Assembly: GCA_018399255.1 (NCBI GenBank)
Contig: JAGYPA010000015.1
Location: 1 to 64,000, forward strand
From: Spirochaetales bacterium
GTDB taxonomy: Bacteria; Spirochaetota; Spirochaetia; JABMQR01
Direction: 5' to 3'
Length of the DNA stretch: 64,000 nt
The notes beneath the pieces are model-generated. The model was given only the letters and a program-made list of their open reading frames with translations. It was not told where the DNA came from and ran no database searches. Shown piece after piece: positions 30,473 through 39,629 of this stretch (the first letter of the stretch is position 1; every line of letters starts with the position of its first letter). The translations under genes were made by a program, and so were the position numbers.

Positions 30473-31383
30473 GTTCCATGATTTCTGCCGGGACAACTGC
30501 CGCTGGCGGTGCCATACCGCAGCACCATCATGTCAGGAAGGGGCGCATTGTCATAAGTAAAGTGACGCCAGCCAAGCTTTGGCTCAGAAGTGTGCTGGCG
30601 GTGCTGGTGTTCTTTACTCTATATGGATTTTTGACTATTGACACAGCCGGAGCGGATCTTCCCGCGTCGTTTGTTCAGACGGTTCGCTATTTCTGGATCA
30701 TGTTCACGAGTCCTCGCGCAGTAGCTTCCCATTTTGGGATGAGTCAGTCAGCCGGAGGTTTTCCCGTATTTCTCTCTGCCGTAAAGGTGCTTGGCATTAC
30801 TTTGGCGCTGGCGTTTCTTTCCACGCTGACTGGCGGAGTCGTTGCTCTGGTGCTTGGGCTGCTGGCTGCCCGGAATCTTACGAATGACCGGATCAGTAAC
30901 ACGATCAAAGGGATTGTCGCCTTTATTCGGGCAGTTCCCACCGTGCTTTGGGTGCTTATTTTTGCTATAGGTGCCGGGCTCGGTGCGGTTGCAGCGGTAA
31001 TCGGTATGAGCTTTCATACGGTCGGGCATCTTATGAAGGCCTATTCAGAGTCGTTTGAAGAGTTGGATGAGGGGGTTATCGAGGCTCTCCGTGCGTCGGG
31101 GGCAAAGTGGCCGCATATTATTTTTCAGGCGGTCATGCCGTCTTCCATTACCTCGATACTTTCCTGGACTTTCATCCGGTTCGAGATAAACTTTGCCGTT
31201 GCTGTAGCTATGGGTGCAGCCGCCGGGGCTGGCGGTATAGGGTTCAATCTTTTCATGTCGGCCGGGTATTTTTTCGATATCAGGGAGATAGGATACATAA
31301 CACTGATGATTCTGGTTGTGGCCCTGCTTATGGAAGTTATTGCCGCCCGTCTGAAAAAGCACTATCAGCCGGATGCTCTCTGA
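30469..31383 (+). CDS. phnE: Phosphonate ABC transporter permease PhnE (second)
   Basis: EALRASGAKWPHIIFQAVMPSSITSILSWTFIRFEINFAVAVAMGAAAGAGGIGF; ATGA overlap with the first phnE. Confidence 0.92.
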   Translation: MSSMISAGTTAAGGAIPQHHHVRKGRIVISKVTPAKLWLRSVLAVLVFFTLYGFLTIDTAGADLPASFVQTVRYFWIMFTSPRAVASHFGMSQSAGGFPVFLSAVKVLGITLALAFLSTLTGGVVALVLGLLAARNLTNDRISNTIKGIVAFIRAVPTVLWVLIFAIGAGLGAVAAVIGMSFHTVGHLMKAYSESFEELDEGVIEALRASGAKWPHIIFQAVMPSSITSILSWTFIRFEINFAVAVAMGAAAGAGGIGFNLFMSAGYFFDIREIGYITLMILVVALLMEVIAARLKKHYQPDAL

Positions 31384-31418
31384 TCCCAGCGGTATTATTG
31401 TTTTCGGGCATGCTCTAA

Positions 31419-31453
31419 AAAAAAGCCTCCAGACAGAACCTGGAGGCTTTTTT
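31419..31453 (+). terminator. Rho-independent terminator of the phn operon
   Basis: AAAAGCCTCCAG-ACAGAAC-CTGGAGGCTTTTTT. Confidence 0.92.
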
Positions 31454-31506
31454 CTTACTAATCAATGGTGGCTCCTGCATAAAGCAAGAGCCAATATTCA
31501 AAAATA

Positions 31507-31543
31507 GCCAATATTCAAAAATGCGAAGCATTTTGAAATTGGC
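31507..31543. repeat. Dispersed 37-bp palindrome copy A
   Basis: GCCAATATTCAAAAATGCGAAGCATTTTGAAATTGGC; reverse complement nearly identical to 46262-46297. Confidence 0.92.
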
Positions 31544-31550
31544 TCAATGA

Positions 31551-32199
31551 TCAGTTATAGGTCCCGGTAAGGGTGAAGCTGCCGTCGGCTACGGGTGTTC
31601 CTTCGTAAAAGGTCCAGGCAAACGCGCCGCTCAGCGATCCTCTGGCGTTTTTAACCTCTGCGACGTTCGATTTTCCAGTCATGCTGAAATTCATTTCGAC
31701 ATCGGCAGTAACCGGGAACGTCCCCTCGATCTTTCCATTGGCGGTAAAGGTCAGGGTCTCCCCAGACAACGTGGTAATTGTTACCACGCTGTGGTTAGTT
31801 CCTTTAATGGCAGCGGGAATCATAATCGAAATGGGGTCAAGGTTGAAGTTAGTGAAATTGGTCATGTAGATAGTGCCGCCAACAAGCAGATCCCCAGTCT
31901 GAATAGGTTGCATATCACATCCAGCACTTCGTCATTGGTACGGTAGTGCTTTCCATTTTCCCAACCTGCCCGGTATCGGCGGTACGCCTGTATCAGACAA
32001 TCGGCTTCAAAGGAAACCGGCTTTCCTCCGCCTTTGGATTCGGAAACATCAGCATCTTGTGGAAACCTTGCGGCTGTCAGCGGCTTCAGCTCCAGCCTGA
32101 AGCCCGGCATCAACTATGGCCAAGCTGTAAAAGCTGAATAAGAGGACTGCGAACAGCAGAACCAGTGCGAATTTCATTGAAACGTTTTGCTTAATCATA
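31551..32199 (-). pseudogene. Secreted protein of unknown family, frameshifted
   Basis: Signal-peptide start MIKQNVSMKFALVLLFAVLLFSFYSLA (ATG 32199); body split over ORFs 31862-32113 and 31551-31913. Confidence 0.5.
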
Positions 32200-32269
32200 C
32201 TTTTTTACCTCTGATAAATAAATAATATACGCTGATAATAGCCCCTCAAGGTGCTGATTGTCAATTACC

Positions 32270-32980
32270 GTATGCATTCGCGGAGTATTCCCTGAGTTCA
32301 TATTTACACTGGTGAAGTGCATCCCCGTCAGTACCGGGAAAAGCGGGATCCACTTCCGGTCTCAGCAGTTCGCGGTGGGGAAGTTATGGTGTCGATCCAG
32401 AAGTGGAGGGCATCGGGGAATGCCCGGGCGAACCACGTGGCATTGCGCGGTTCGTTTTCGATGGTGGCGGTAATGGTATACCTGTCTGCGGCCTTGCGGC
32501 AGAAGAAGTTCAGCTTAATTCACTATCTGCCATCTTGAAGAAGGCTTGAAGAAAAACCTGACCCGGGAGCCCTCCTGGATGCCGTGGTCGGCGAAATGCT
32601 GCAGTGTTCCCCGCCGCATGCCGGGCGCATCCCTGCCGGTGACAAAAAGGATGGAAAAGCCGTTCCCGGGATAAGCTGATTGATGCACGCAACAGCCCCG
32701 GATAGGAGTATCATAAAAATACGTAGTCGTCGGTGAAAAGCGGGCGTGCCAGAACTCCGTGCCGCGCAAGAAGCGTCTTGTCTTCGAGCCCGACCGTTCG
32801 AGGGCATCGACTATGGAGTGTTCCATCCCACCCCCTCCCGGTGAATCCGGTCATAGCTGGGTGCAAATTCCGGATTGATTTCCGCCAGTTCCCTGAGAAT
32901 CGCGAGATTGCGCGGTTCGGTGTTCATGACAGTTGAGTCGATGTCAAGATCGCACCGCAAAGGGATCAGCCTGATCATGG
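32270..32980 (-). pseudogene. HAD-superfamily hydrolase remnant
   Basis: LRCDLDIDSTVMNTEPRNLAILRELAEINPEF; FYDTPIRG..VACINQLI; FSILFVTGRD in shifting frames. Confidence 0.6.
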
Positions 32981-32989
32981 GCTTGATCA

Positions 32990-33602
32990 AGGGCCTGACT
33001 CATGGGACCTGTTGCGGGAAAAATCGCGGGACCTGATCTGTGCATCCCGCTTCTCCCCGATAAGGCGGCAGATATCAACTTTTGCATATTCAGCTGAGCT
33101 CATCGGGTATAGGCTCTGAATCAACAATGATAGCGTGACGGCTCCGAAGCGAACGGCTTCGTCAAGTTCATCGAGCGAAATTTCGGATCATGCTTTTCAC
33201 GGGGCCGGCGTACCGGGATATAGTGTATGCAGTTTAAATTCGATAGAAGTTACCCACCATCCTGCAAAACCAGGAACTGTTTGTCGACTCCTTTTGCCCT
33301 CGATAAGGTGGGAAGGTATTGTTCAGCGCGTCCCGGTACCCCCAGAATGAGCGTCTGTGCTCACCGGCAGAAGCCTGGCCCGACCCTGATCGTCAAGCGG
33401 CCAGCCCGCTCCTGCCGACCGGGGACTCGGCCGCGATAACGTCCGAAGCAAAATGACCGAAGGCCGGCTCTGCACCTGCAAGCTTCCGGCGGACAAGCTC
33501 CAAGGCTTCCTCCAGCCGCAGAGCGAAATCTGACTCATGAAGTACGCCCAGGTGGGTCCCATCGGCGATATTGGCTATCGTTATGTCACGTTTCTTATGC
33601 AT
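32990..33602 (-). pseudogene. Unidentified gene remnant at the end of the ABC operon
   Basis: ATG 33602: MHKKRDITIANIADGTHLGVLHESDFALRLEEALELVRRKLAGAEPAFGHFASDVIAAE then frameshifts. Confidence 0.35.
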
Positions 33603-33694
33603 GTTACTGTCTCCTTCCATTTTCCATCATTGTCCCTGCAGCATCTTTCTGCGCAAGCAGCCGTTCCCTGAGCAGGTAACCATTCCCTGTGCAG

Positions 33695-34555
33695 TTACTT
33701 GATGCCGGAATGAAGGTAGCCCTCGATGAACCGTTTCTGGAATTTGAGAAACATCAGCAGCAGCGGGAGGGTCACGATCATGGTTGCCGCCGACAGGAGC
33801 GCCCATTGTGCCCCGATCTCGCCAAGCTGCGTAAAACGGACCAGCCCGGCGGTAATCGGCCGGACCTTGTCCGACTGCGTGACAATCAGCGGCCAGAGAA
33901 AGTCGTTCCAGTGCCAGCTGATCGATGATATCGCGAAAGCCGTTACTGAGGGCATGGCAGAAGGCAGATACATATAGAACAGCATCTGATACCAGCTGCA
34001 GCCGTCAATCTCCGCCGCATCGCCGAGATCGGAGGGAACCGCCAGAAAAGCCTGCCGGAGCAGGAATGTACCGAAAGCCGACCCCCAGAAGGGAATGGCG
34101 ATAGCCAGGATAGTGTTGTAGATACCAAGCCAGCGGATAGTCTGAAAGTTGGGAACCAGCAGGGCTGATGTCGGTATCATCATCTGGGTCAGAATGAGCA
34201 TGAACAGCACCCTGTCGCCGCGGAACCGATAGCGGGCAAAGGCGAAAGCGGCCAGACTGGAGAAAACCAGCTGAACACCGAGAATCAGGACCACCTGCAT
34301 AACGGTATTCACGTAGTAGCGGCCGAACGGGGCCAGCCTGAAGGCCTTCAGGTAGCTCTCGACCGCGAGGCTCTTCCCGAACCAGATATGCCCGCTGTAG
34401 AAAGGATCGTTCAGCGGCCGCAGCGAGGCGACAAGGCTCCAGACAACCGGACTAAGCCAGAGCAGCGCCAGAATGGTCATAACGGCATAGAGCAGATAAA
34501 CGGGGCTGAACCGGAATCCGGCAGCCTTCTGTATCCGGGGTATTCTGCGGGGCAT
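33695..34555 (-). CDS. ABC transporter permease, MalG/UgpE-like
   Basis: FSSLAAFAFARYRFRGDRVLFMLILTQMMIP; DAAEIDGCSWYQMLFYMYLP (EAAxIDGA-type loop). Confidence 0.9.
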   Translation of the reverse strand: MPRRIPRIQKAAGFRFSPVYLLYAVMTILALLWLSPVVWSLVASLRPLNDPFYSGHIWFGKSLAVESYLKAFRLAPFGRYYVNTVMQVVLILGVQLVFSSLAAFAFARYRFRGDRVLFMLILTQMMIPTSALLVPNFQTIRWLGIYNTILAIAIPFWGSAFGTFLLRQAFLAVPSDLGDAAEIDGCSWYQMLFYMYLPSAMPSVTAFAISSISWHWNDFLWPLIVTQSDKVRPITAGLVRFTQLGEIGAQWALLSAATMIVTLPLLLMFLKFQKRFIEGYLHSGIK

Positions 34556-34556
34556 A

Positions 34557-35495
34557 TCAGCGTTCCCCCCGTTCGTTGAAGATGAAATTTGAGACGGTGA
34601 AAAAGAGCAGCAGGAGTACCAGAATGACGGTTATAGCCGATGCTTCGCCCACATTGAGCTGATCGAACCGCACTTGCCACAGATGATAGAGCAGAAGACT
34701 GCTCCGGTCGCTCGGGCCGCCGCCGGTCAGCACAAAGACATGATCCACCGACTGGAAAGTGCCGATAAAGGCAATGGTGGTAACGAACAGGGTTGTCCGC
34801 TTGAGCAGGGGAATGGTGATTGATACGAGAAGGCGCAGCGGTCCCGCTCCATCAATAACGGCCGCCTCAAATACCTGCTTCGGCAGGTTCTGCAGCCCCG
34901 CAAGATAAAATATCATATAGTAGCCCGCGCTCTTCCAGAATGCGGTTATGAGTACAGCTGCCAGAGCGAGATCGGGATTCCCTGCCCAGTTCTGCGCTCC
35001 CCGATAGCCGAGAAACAGCAGAAACCGGTTGAAAAGCCCGTAGTCGGGGGTGAAGAAAAACATCCAGATAGTTGCTGCGCTGACCATCGGAATAACTGTC
35101 GGATAAAAAAACGCGGTGCGATAGAAACCGTTCATTCGTTTTCCCACCCGGCGCAGATTTCTCGATCTCCGGTTAAGCACAGCCGTGCTGCCTTCCCCGC
35201 CGCCGGCATGCAGCATGAGGGCAAGAAGAAACGCTGCTGCGACACAGAGGGGTACCAGGATCAGTACATAGATTCCAGTATTTGAGATCACCTGCCGGAA
35301 TACCTCATCGCTGAGCAGTTCACGGTAGTTGCCCAGCCCGTCCCAGACCGGTTCCCGGAATTTTGGAATATTGAGCCGCTGCTTGTAGAAGCTGGTAATG
35401 ATTGAAGAAAGCAGCGGGAAGATAGTGAACATCGCCACGAACAGCAGAGTAGGGGTGATAAGGAGATAGGGGAGCAGCGGGTTTCTTCTGTTCAT
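34557..35495 (-). CDS. ABC transporter permease, MalF/UgpA-like
   Basis: EAAVIDGAGPLRLLVSITIPLLKRTTLFV loop; multiple TM. Confidence 0.9.
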   Translation of the reverse strand: MNRRNPLLPYLLITPTLLFVAMFTIFPLLSSIITSFYKQRLNIPKFREPVWDGLGNYRELLSDEVFRQVISNTGIYVLILVPLCVAAAFLLALMLHAGGGEGSTAVLNRRSRNLRRVGKRMNGFYRTAFFYPTVIPMVSAATIWMFFFTPDYGLFNRFLLFLGYRGAQNWAGNPDLALAAVLITAFWKSAGYYMIFYLAGLQNLPKQVFEAAVIDGAGPLRLLVSITIPLLKRTTLFVTTIAFIGTFQSVDHVFVLTGGGPSDRSSLLLYHLWQVRFDQLNVGEASAITVILVLLLLFFTVSNFIFNERGER

Positions 35496-35550
35496 GACGA
35501 TTTCCTGTTATTTTTGCAGCGCTGTCCGTCCCGGCATACGTTTCCGGACC

Positions 35551-35595
35551 GGGCGGATCAGCGCAGGGCGGATCAGCACCAGGCGGATCAGCGAA
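35551..35595. repeat. 15-bp tandem repeat x3 (GGGCGGATCAGCGCA) spanning the stop codon of the adjacent SBP gene
   Basis: Units at 35551, 35566, 35581; the last contains the minus-strand stop (TCA 35588-35590). Confidence 0.93.
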
Positions 35596-36907
35596 AATCT
35601 TCCAGGGCTTTGTCAGCCAGGTTCTGGGCTGTGTCCATAGCCTCCTGAGCAGACATCTCCCCATTTATCGCACTTTGCAGGTATTTGTGAAAGATACCCC
35701 GGACTTCGCCGAGATTTTGCAGGGCAAGCTCTTTCTCTGCGTACTCAAGGGCCTTCATGGCATCGAGCGCCTGCGGTACATCGGCAAAATAGTCCTGCAT
35801 GGTTTTTGTTTCAGCGGCTGAGTAGCGGGGCACGATGTAGCCGGTCGCTTTACTGAATTCGGCTTCCCGCTCGGGATCGGTCAGGAATACGGCAAAGTCG
35901 AAGGCAGCCTGCTCTTCCGCGTCACTCAGGCCGGAAGTAATGTAGAGATTGCCGCCGCCCGGGACACTTGCGTAGGGTTTTACGGTTCCCGGCATACCCA
36001 TTACACCCACCTCGAAGTCTGAACTGCCCAGCAGGTTGGTCATGCTGCCTGAGGAGTGCATGATCATGGCTGTCTTGCCGGCGGCAAAGTTGCCGGTGCT
36101 CGTTCCCCAGGATGCCTGAACGCCTTCGGGCATGGCTTTGTAGACCCGGGACAAATCGATGTAATACTGAAGAGCTTCCACCACCTCAGGGGCATTGAAG
36201 TAGACGGTAGTTTCATCGCCGACGATATTTTTCCCATTGCCGATAGCCAGGGGCTGGAAAAGCCAGTAGGGCCAGTCGGATGAGTATTCCAGACCCCATC
36301 GGGTTACCTGCCCGTTTTTCCTCACCGTGAGAGCCGCGGCGGCTTGAGCAAATGAGTCCCAGTCGGTCGGCAGGGCTATGCCTTCCTCCCGGAAGAGATC
36401 GGCATTGTAGTAGAGCACTACCGCACTGCGCTGGAACGGCAGGCTGTACGTCTTGCCCTCATAATAGGAGTTGCCCATGAAGGCCGGAAGAAAATCATCG
36501 ATATAGGCATCGCCGTCGGGCATGGCAGCGAGCAGTTCATCCATCGCTGTAACGTAGCCGGCATTCACCAGATCGTAAAGATCGGTTGCCAGCATCACGG
36601 CCAGTGCCGGGGCGTTTCCCCCGCCTTCGATTGAGGTCTGAATGGCGGTTTTGACATCGGTGTAGCCCCCTGAGAAGACCGGGGTTATGGTTACCTCCGG
36701 GTTTTCTGCTTGAAACTCATCCGCATATTTCTGCAGAATATCGGCAATGGGGGCATCAACTGCTACAGGGTATGCGATGCTTATTTCCACATTTCCTTCA
36801 GCTGCAGGCGATTCGGCTTGCCCGGCGGCAAACAGAAATCCGGTACCCAGCAGCAGTGCCGCTGCGATAAGTACTCCGGTTCTGACATACATGGTTTCTC
36901 TTTTCAT
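35588..36907 (-). CDS. ABC transporter extracellular solute-binding protein (UgpB-like)
   Basis: ATG 36907 MKRETMYVRTGVLIAAALLLGTGFLFAAGQAESPAAEG signal peptide; YSLPFQRSAVVLYYNADLFREEGIALPTDWDSFA. Confidence 0.88.
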   Translation of the reverse strand: MKRETMYVRTGVLIAAALLLGTGFLFAAGQAESPAAEGNVEISIAYPVAVDAPIADILQKYADEFQAENPEVTITPVFSGGYTDVKTAIQTSIEGGGNAPALAVMLATDLYDLVNAGYVTAMDELLAAMPDGDAYIDDFLPAFMGNSYYEGKTYSLPFQRSAVVLYYNADLFREEGIALPTDWDSFAQAAAALTVRKNGQVTRWGLEYSSDWPYWLFQPLAIGNGKNIVGDETTVYFNAPEVVEALQYYIDLSRVYKAMPEGVQASWGTSTGNFAAGKTAMIMHSSGSMTNLLGSSDFEVGVMGMPGTVKPYASVPGGGNLYITSGLSDAEEQAAFDFAVFLTDPEREAEFSKATGYIVPRYSAAETKTMQDYFADVPQALDAMKALEYAEKELALQNLGEVRGIFHKYLQSAINGEMSAQEAMDTAQNLADKALEDFR

Positions 36908-37013
36908 CAGTTCCTCCAAAAAAAATAGTTCAGTTTGCCGCGAACGGCAGCTGTTCAATCTATAATGCAAGCCTCAGCGCAGGCAGCGGCTTAACCGCTG
37001 CTTAAGCAACGGC

Positions 37014-37919
37014 TCAAGATTCCATAGCTTTACGGGCCGCTTCGAGACTTCGCAGATGTTCCTGAAGCGGATCTCCGCTGAGAAGTTCGACGGCCAGCAG
37101 CAGAACATTGGCAAACCACATGGGCACGGCCATCGAGTTTTTGAAATTGATCTGACCCCGGGGTACGAAAATGGTATGGGCTGATGCCGATACGAGTTCG
37201 GCGTCGAGCTTGCCGGTTATCAGCAGGTTGGTTCCGCCCCGCTTCTCTGCATAGCTGAACAGTTTGCAGATGAATTTTTGGTCCTGGGTATAGAAAAAGG
37301 TCAGAAGCAGATCATCTTTCCCGATTCCGCTGATGCTGTCCAGTACATGCTCCCTGTCGGAACCGGCAAGAATCGAAGTGAGGCCGTTTCTCAGGAGCCG
37401 CTGGTGCAGGTAGTGGGCAGGGTAGAAACCGGTACCTTCAGATAGAATAAAGATCCGGCGTGCGCTGACAAGAGCGTCAGCAGCTTCCCGCACCTGCTGC
37501 TCGTCGATGGTTTTTCGTGCCGACTGCAGGGCCTGGATATCGACTTCGAGGGCCGTGGTGAGCAGACTGTCGATGGAATCGATATCCCGGAAGGCGGCAG
37601 AGCTGGCCTGGTAGGAGTTGATCTGACTGGCATAGAAAGCCTGCACGCCCTGCTGGAACTCTTTGAATTCCGCATAACCGAGCTTGCGGTAGCAGGAGAT
37701 TACCAGCGGTTTGCTTACGCCGACAGCCAGGGCCAGTTCGTTCTGTTTGAAGAAGGCCGCTTTGTGAGGGTTGGCGGTTATATAGGTAATTATCTCCTTT
37801 TCCCGGGTGGACAGCTGTCCCCCCCATGTCTGGAGGCGTTCGGCCCAGGCGTTGAAGTCGTGAACAGCTCTGCCGATTTTGGCAGATATGCTCTGTTTCG
37901 GTTCCGTCTCCGTTTTCAT
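37014..37919 (-). CDS. MurR/RpiR-family regulator (HTH plus SIS domain)
   Basis: STREKEIITYITANPHKAAFFKQNELALAVGVSKPLVISCYRKLGYAEFKEFQ HTH_6; SIS-like C-terminus. Confidence 0.85.
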   Translation of the reverse strand: MKTETEPKQSISAKIGRAVHDFNAWAERLQTWGGQLSTREKEIITYITANPHKAAFFKQNELALAVGVSKPLVISCYRKLGYAEFKEFQQGVQAFYASQINSYQASSAAFRDIDSIDSLLTTALEVDIQALQSARKTIDEQQVREAADALVSARRIFILSEGTGFYPAHYLHQRLLRNGLTSILAGSDREHVLDSISGIGKDDLLLTFFYTQDQKFICKLFSYAEKRGGTNLLITGKLDAELVSASAHTIFVPRGQINFKNSMAVPMWFANVLLLAVELLSGDPLQEHLRSLEAARKAMES

Positions 37920-38207
37920 CAGCTTGCGTCCTTTAGAAAAAAAGTAAAGAATAAATAAAATAATTTACTAAATATGATACTAACACCGTATTTATGGTAA
38001 ATCAAGTAAAAATACTGTTAAAAATATTAACCTTTACAAACTTTTTCTCACAATGGCTCTGTCCTTCAGGAACGTTTTTCGGAATGTGTTTTGAAACGTG
38101 GCACCTTTTTGCTATTAGTGATACGATTACGTGTCCGCTGGCTTAAGCTGGCTTAAGCTCTCAGAAGCGGACAGCTGATACATCAGACAGCAAAGGAGCA
38201 TATACCG

Positions 38208-38582
38208 ATGACGAAAAATAGAGCCGATTTCTGTGAAAGCGCAGTCAGCAGCCTGCAGGAAATTGATGATGCCGCGGATGCTGCACGGGCAGACCATGTG
38301 GCTTCCGACCTGGAAAGAATAACCTATGAACCGCTGTTCCTGCTCCCGATTGACGGTTTTCTTCGGATGCGTAAGGATGACATCCTGCGCTATGCCCGGG
38401 AACTCTGTGAGCTTGCCGATACTGAGATAGCAAAATTCAGCATCCGGAATATCGAGAGTCCTGAGAAAGTAATTGAGACCCAGCTGCGCATGCTTCTGAG
38501 AAACTTTCAGCTCCTGGTTCGCCTCAGGAATGATGAGCCCGAGGCGTGGGATGAAATCCATGAACTGTACGAGGATGATTAA
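38208..38582 (+). CDS. Hypothetical protein, 124 aa, acidic/helical
   Basis: Intact ORF; no family recognised. Confidence 0.55.
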   Translation: MTKNRADFCESAVSSLQEIDDAADAARADHVASDLERITYEPLFLLPIDGFLRMRKDDILRYARELCELADTEIAKFSIRNIESPEKVIETQLRMLLRNFQLLVRLRNDEPEAWDEIHELYEDD

Positions 38583-38591
38583 GGGGATTTT

Positions 38592-39542
38592 TTACTGAGG
38601 TGCACCAACGAGCCGATCGGCAAGCTCAAGGGCATCCGTCGGCCAATAGACTGCCGGCCGCGGCCGGAAAACCCCGGGCCGTCCCTCTTCGGCCCGGCAG
38701 GAGAGAACTGCAGAGCGCCAGCGTTCCGGAATGGCTGAAGCCCCGTAAACAGCCCCCAGCAGAGCCCCGCAGATTGCACCGTTGGTGTCAGTGTCACCGC
38801 CGCGCATTACCGTATCCACAATACCTTCTTCCGGATTTCCGGCATGCAGCAGCTGCCAGAGGGCATTCTGCAGGGCAATGAGCACCCACCCCTGATGGGT
38901 GATATAGTCATCCGGCGGGGATGACCGGGCACGTTCAACTATCCGCATCAGATCCCTTTCCACTTTCAGCTCTGCGGCAGCCTTCCGTATCCTGTCGTAG
39001 AGCTCTTTCCCTGACAATGGTTCCAGCACGGCTGCCCGTATAGCGAGCACAAAGAGCTGGCTTGCCTGAACGCTGATCGGGTGCGGATGCGTTATCACTG
39101 CATCGAGGGCCGCCAGGCGAGCTGCCTCCTCCTCATCAGTACGGGAAGCGAAAATCCCGAGCGGACTTACACGCATTAGAGACCCGTTGGCCTGACTCGC
39201 GTAATTGGGGATCCCCCTCAGCCCTGCTGCCGTGGTCGCTCCGCAGTCGAAAGGGTCCGAATCCAGCCAGGACCTGTAGCCCTCCCGCAGCGCTTCCTGA
39301 CTGTAGAAACCCTGTTCAGCCAGTGAACGGGCCAGGACCAGCGCCATTTCCGAATCATCGGTGGGCTGACCAGCCAGGGTGTTCCACATCCCCCCGTCGG
39401 CAAGGTCTCTCACACCCTCCGGGTAACGACGACGAATCTCCTCCGCAGATTGAAACTCAACCAGACTGCCCAGCGAATCTCCGGCAAGCTGTCCGAGAAG
39501 ACATCCCCGGGCCCGACTTTTTCTCCTGTTTTCACGTTCCAT
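38592..39542 (-). CDS. ADP-ribosylglycohydrolase family protein
   Basis: ATG 39542; RGCLLGQLAGDSLGSLVEFQSAEEI, TDDSEMALVLARSL, GGDTDTNGAICGALLGAVYG. Confidence 0.9.
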   Translation of the reverse strand: MERENRRKSRARGCLLGQLAGDSLGSLVEFQSAEEIRRRYPEGVRDLADGGMWNTLAGQPTDDSEMALVLARSLAEQGFYSQEALREGYRSWLDSDPFDCGATTAAGLRGIPNYASQANGSLMRVSPLGIFASRTDEEEAARLAALDAVITHPHPISVQASQLFVLAIRAAVLEPLSGKELYDRIRKAAAELKVERDLMRIVERARSSPPDDYITHQGWVLIALQNALWQLLHAGNPEEGIVDTVMRGGDTDTNGAICGALLGAVYGASAIPERWRSAVLSCRAEEGRPGVFRPRPAVYWPTDALELADRLVGAPQ

Positions 39543-39629
39543 ACCTGCTCCCTGCTCTGTATTTTCTCCAGTAATTCCCATACTATCATAGTTGAACAGC
39601 AAATCCGAACAAAACTAGAGGGGAAATGC

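Noticed and set aside
39450-39629. N-terminal 60 residues of the 1012-aa ATPase ORF
   Set aside because: Antisense to the ADP-ribosylglycohydrolase 5' end; start at 39630 gives the normal ATPase N-terminus.
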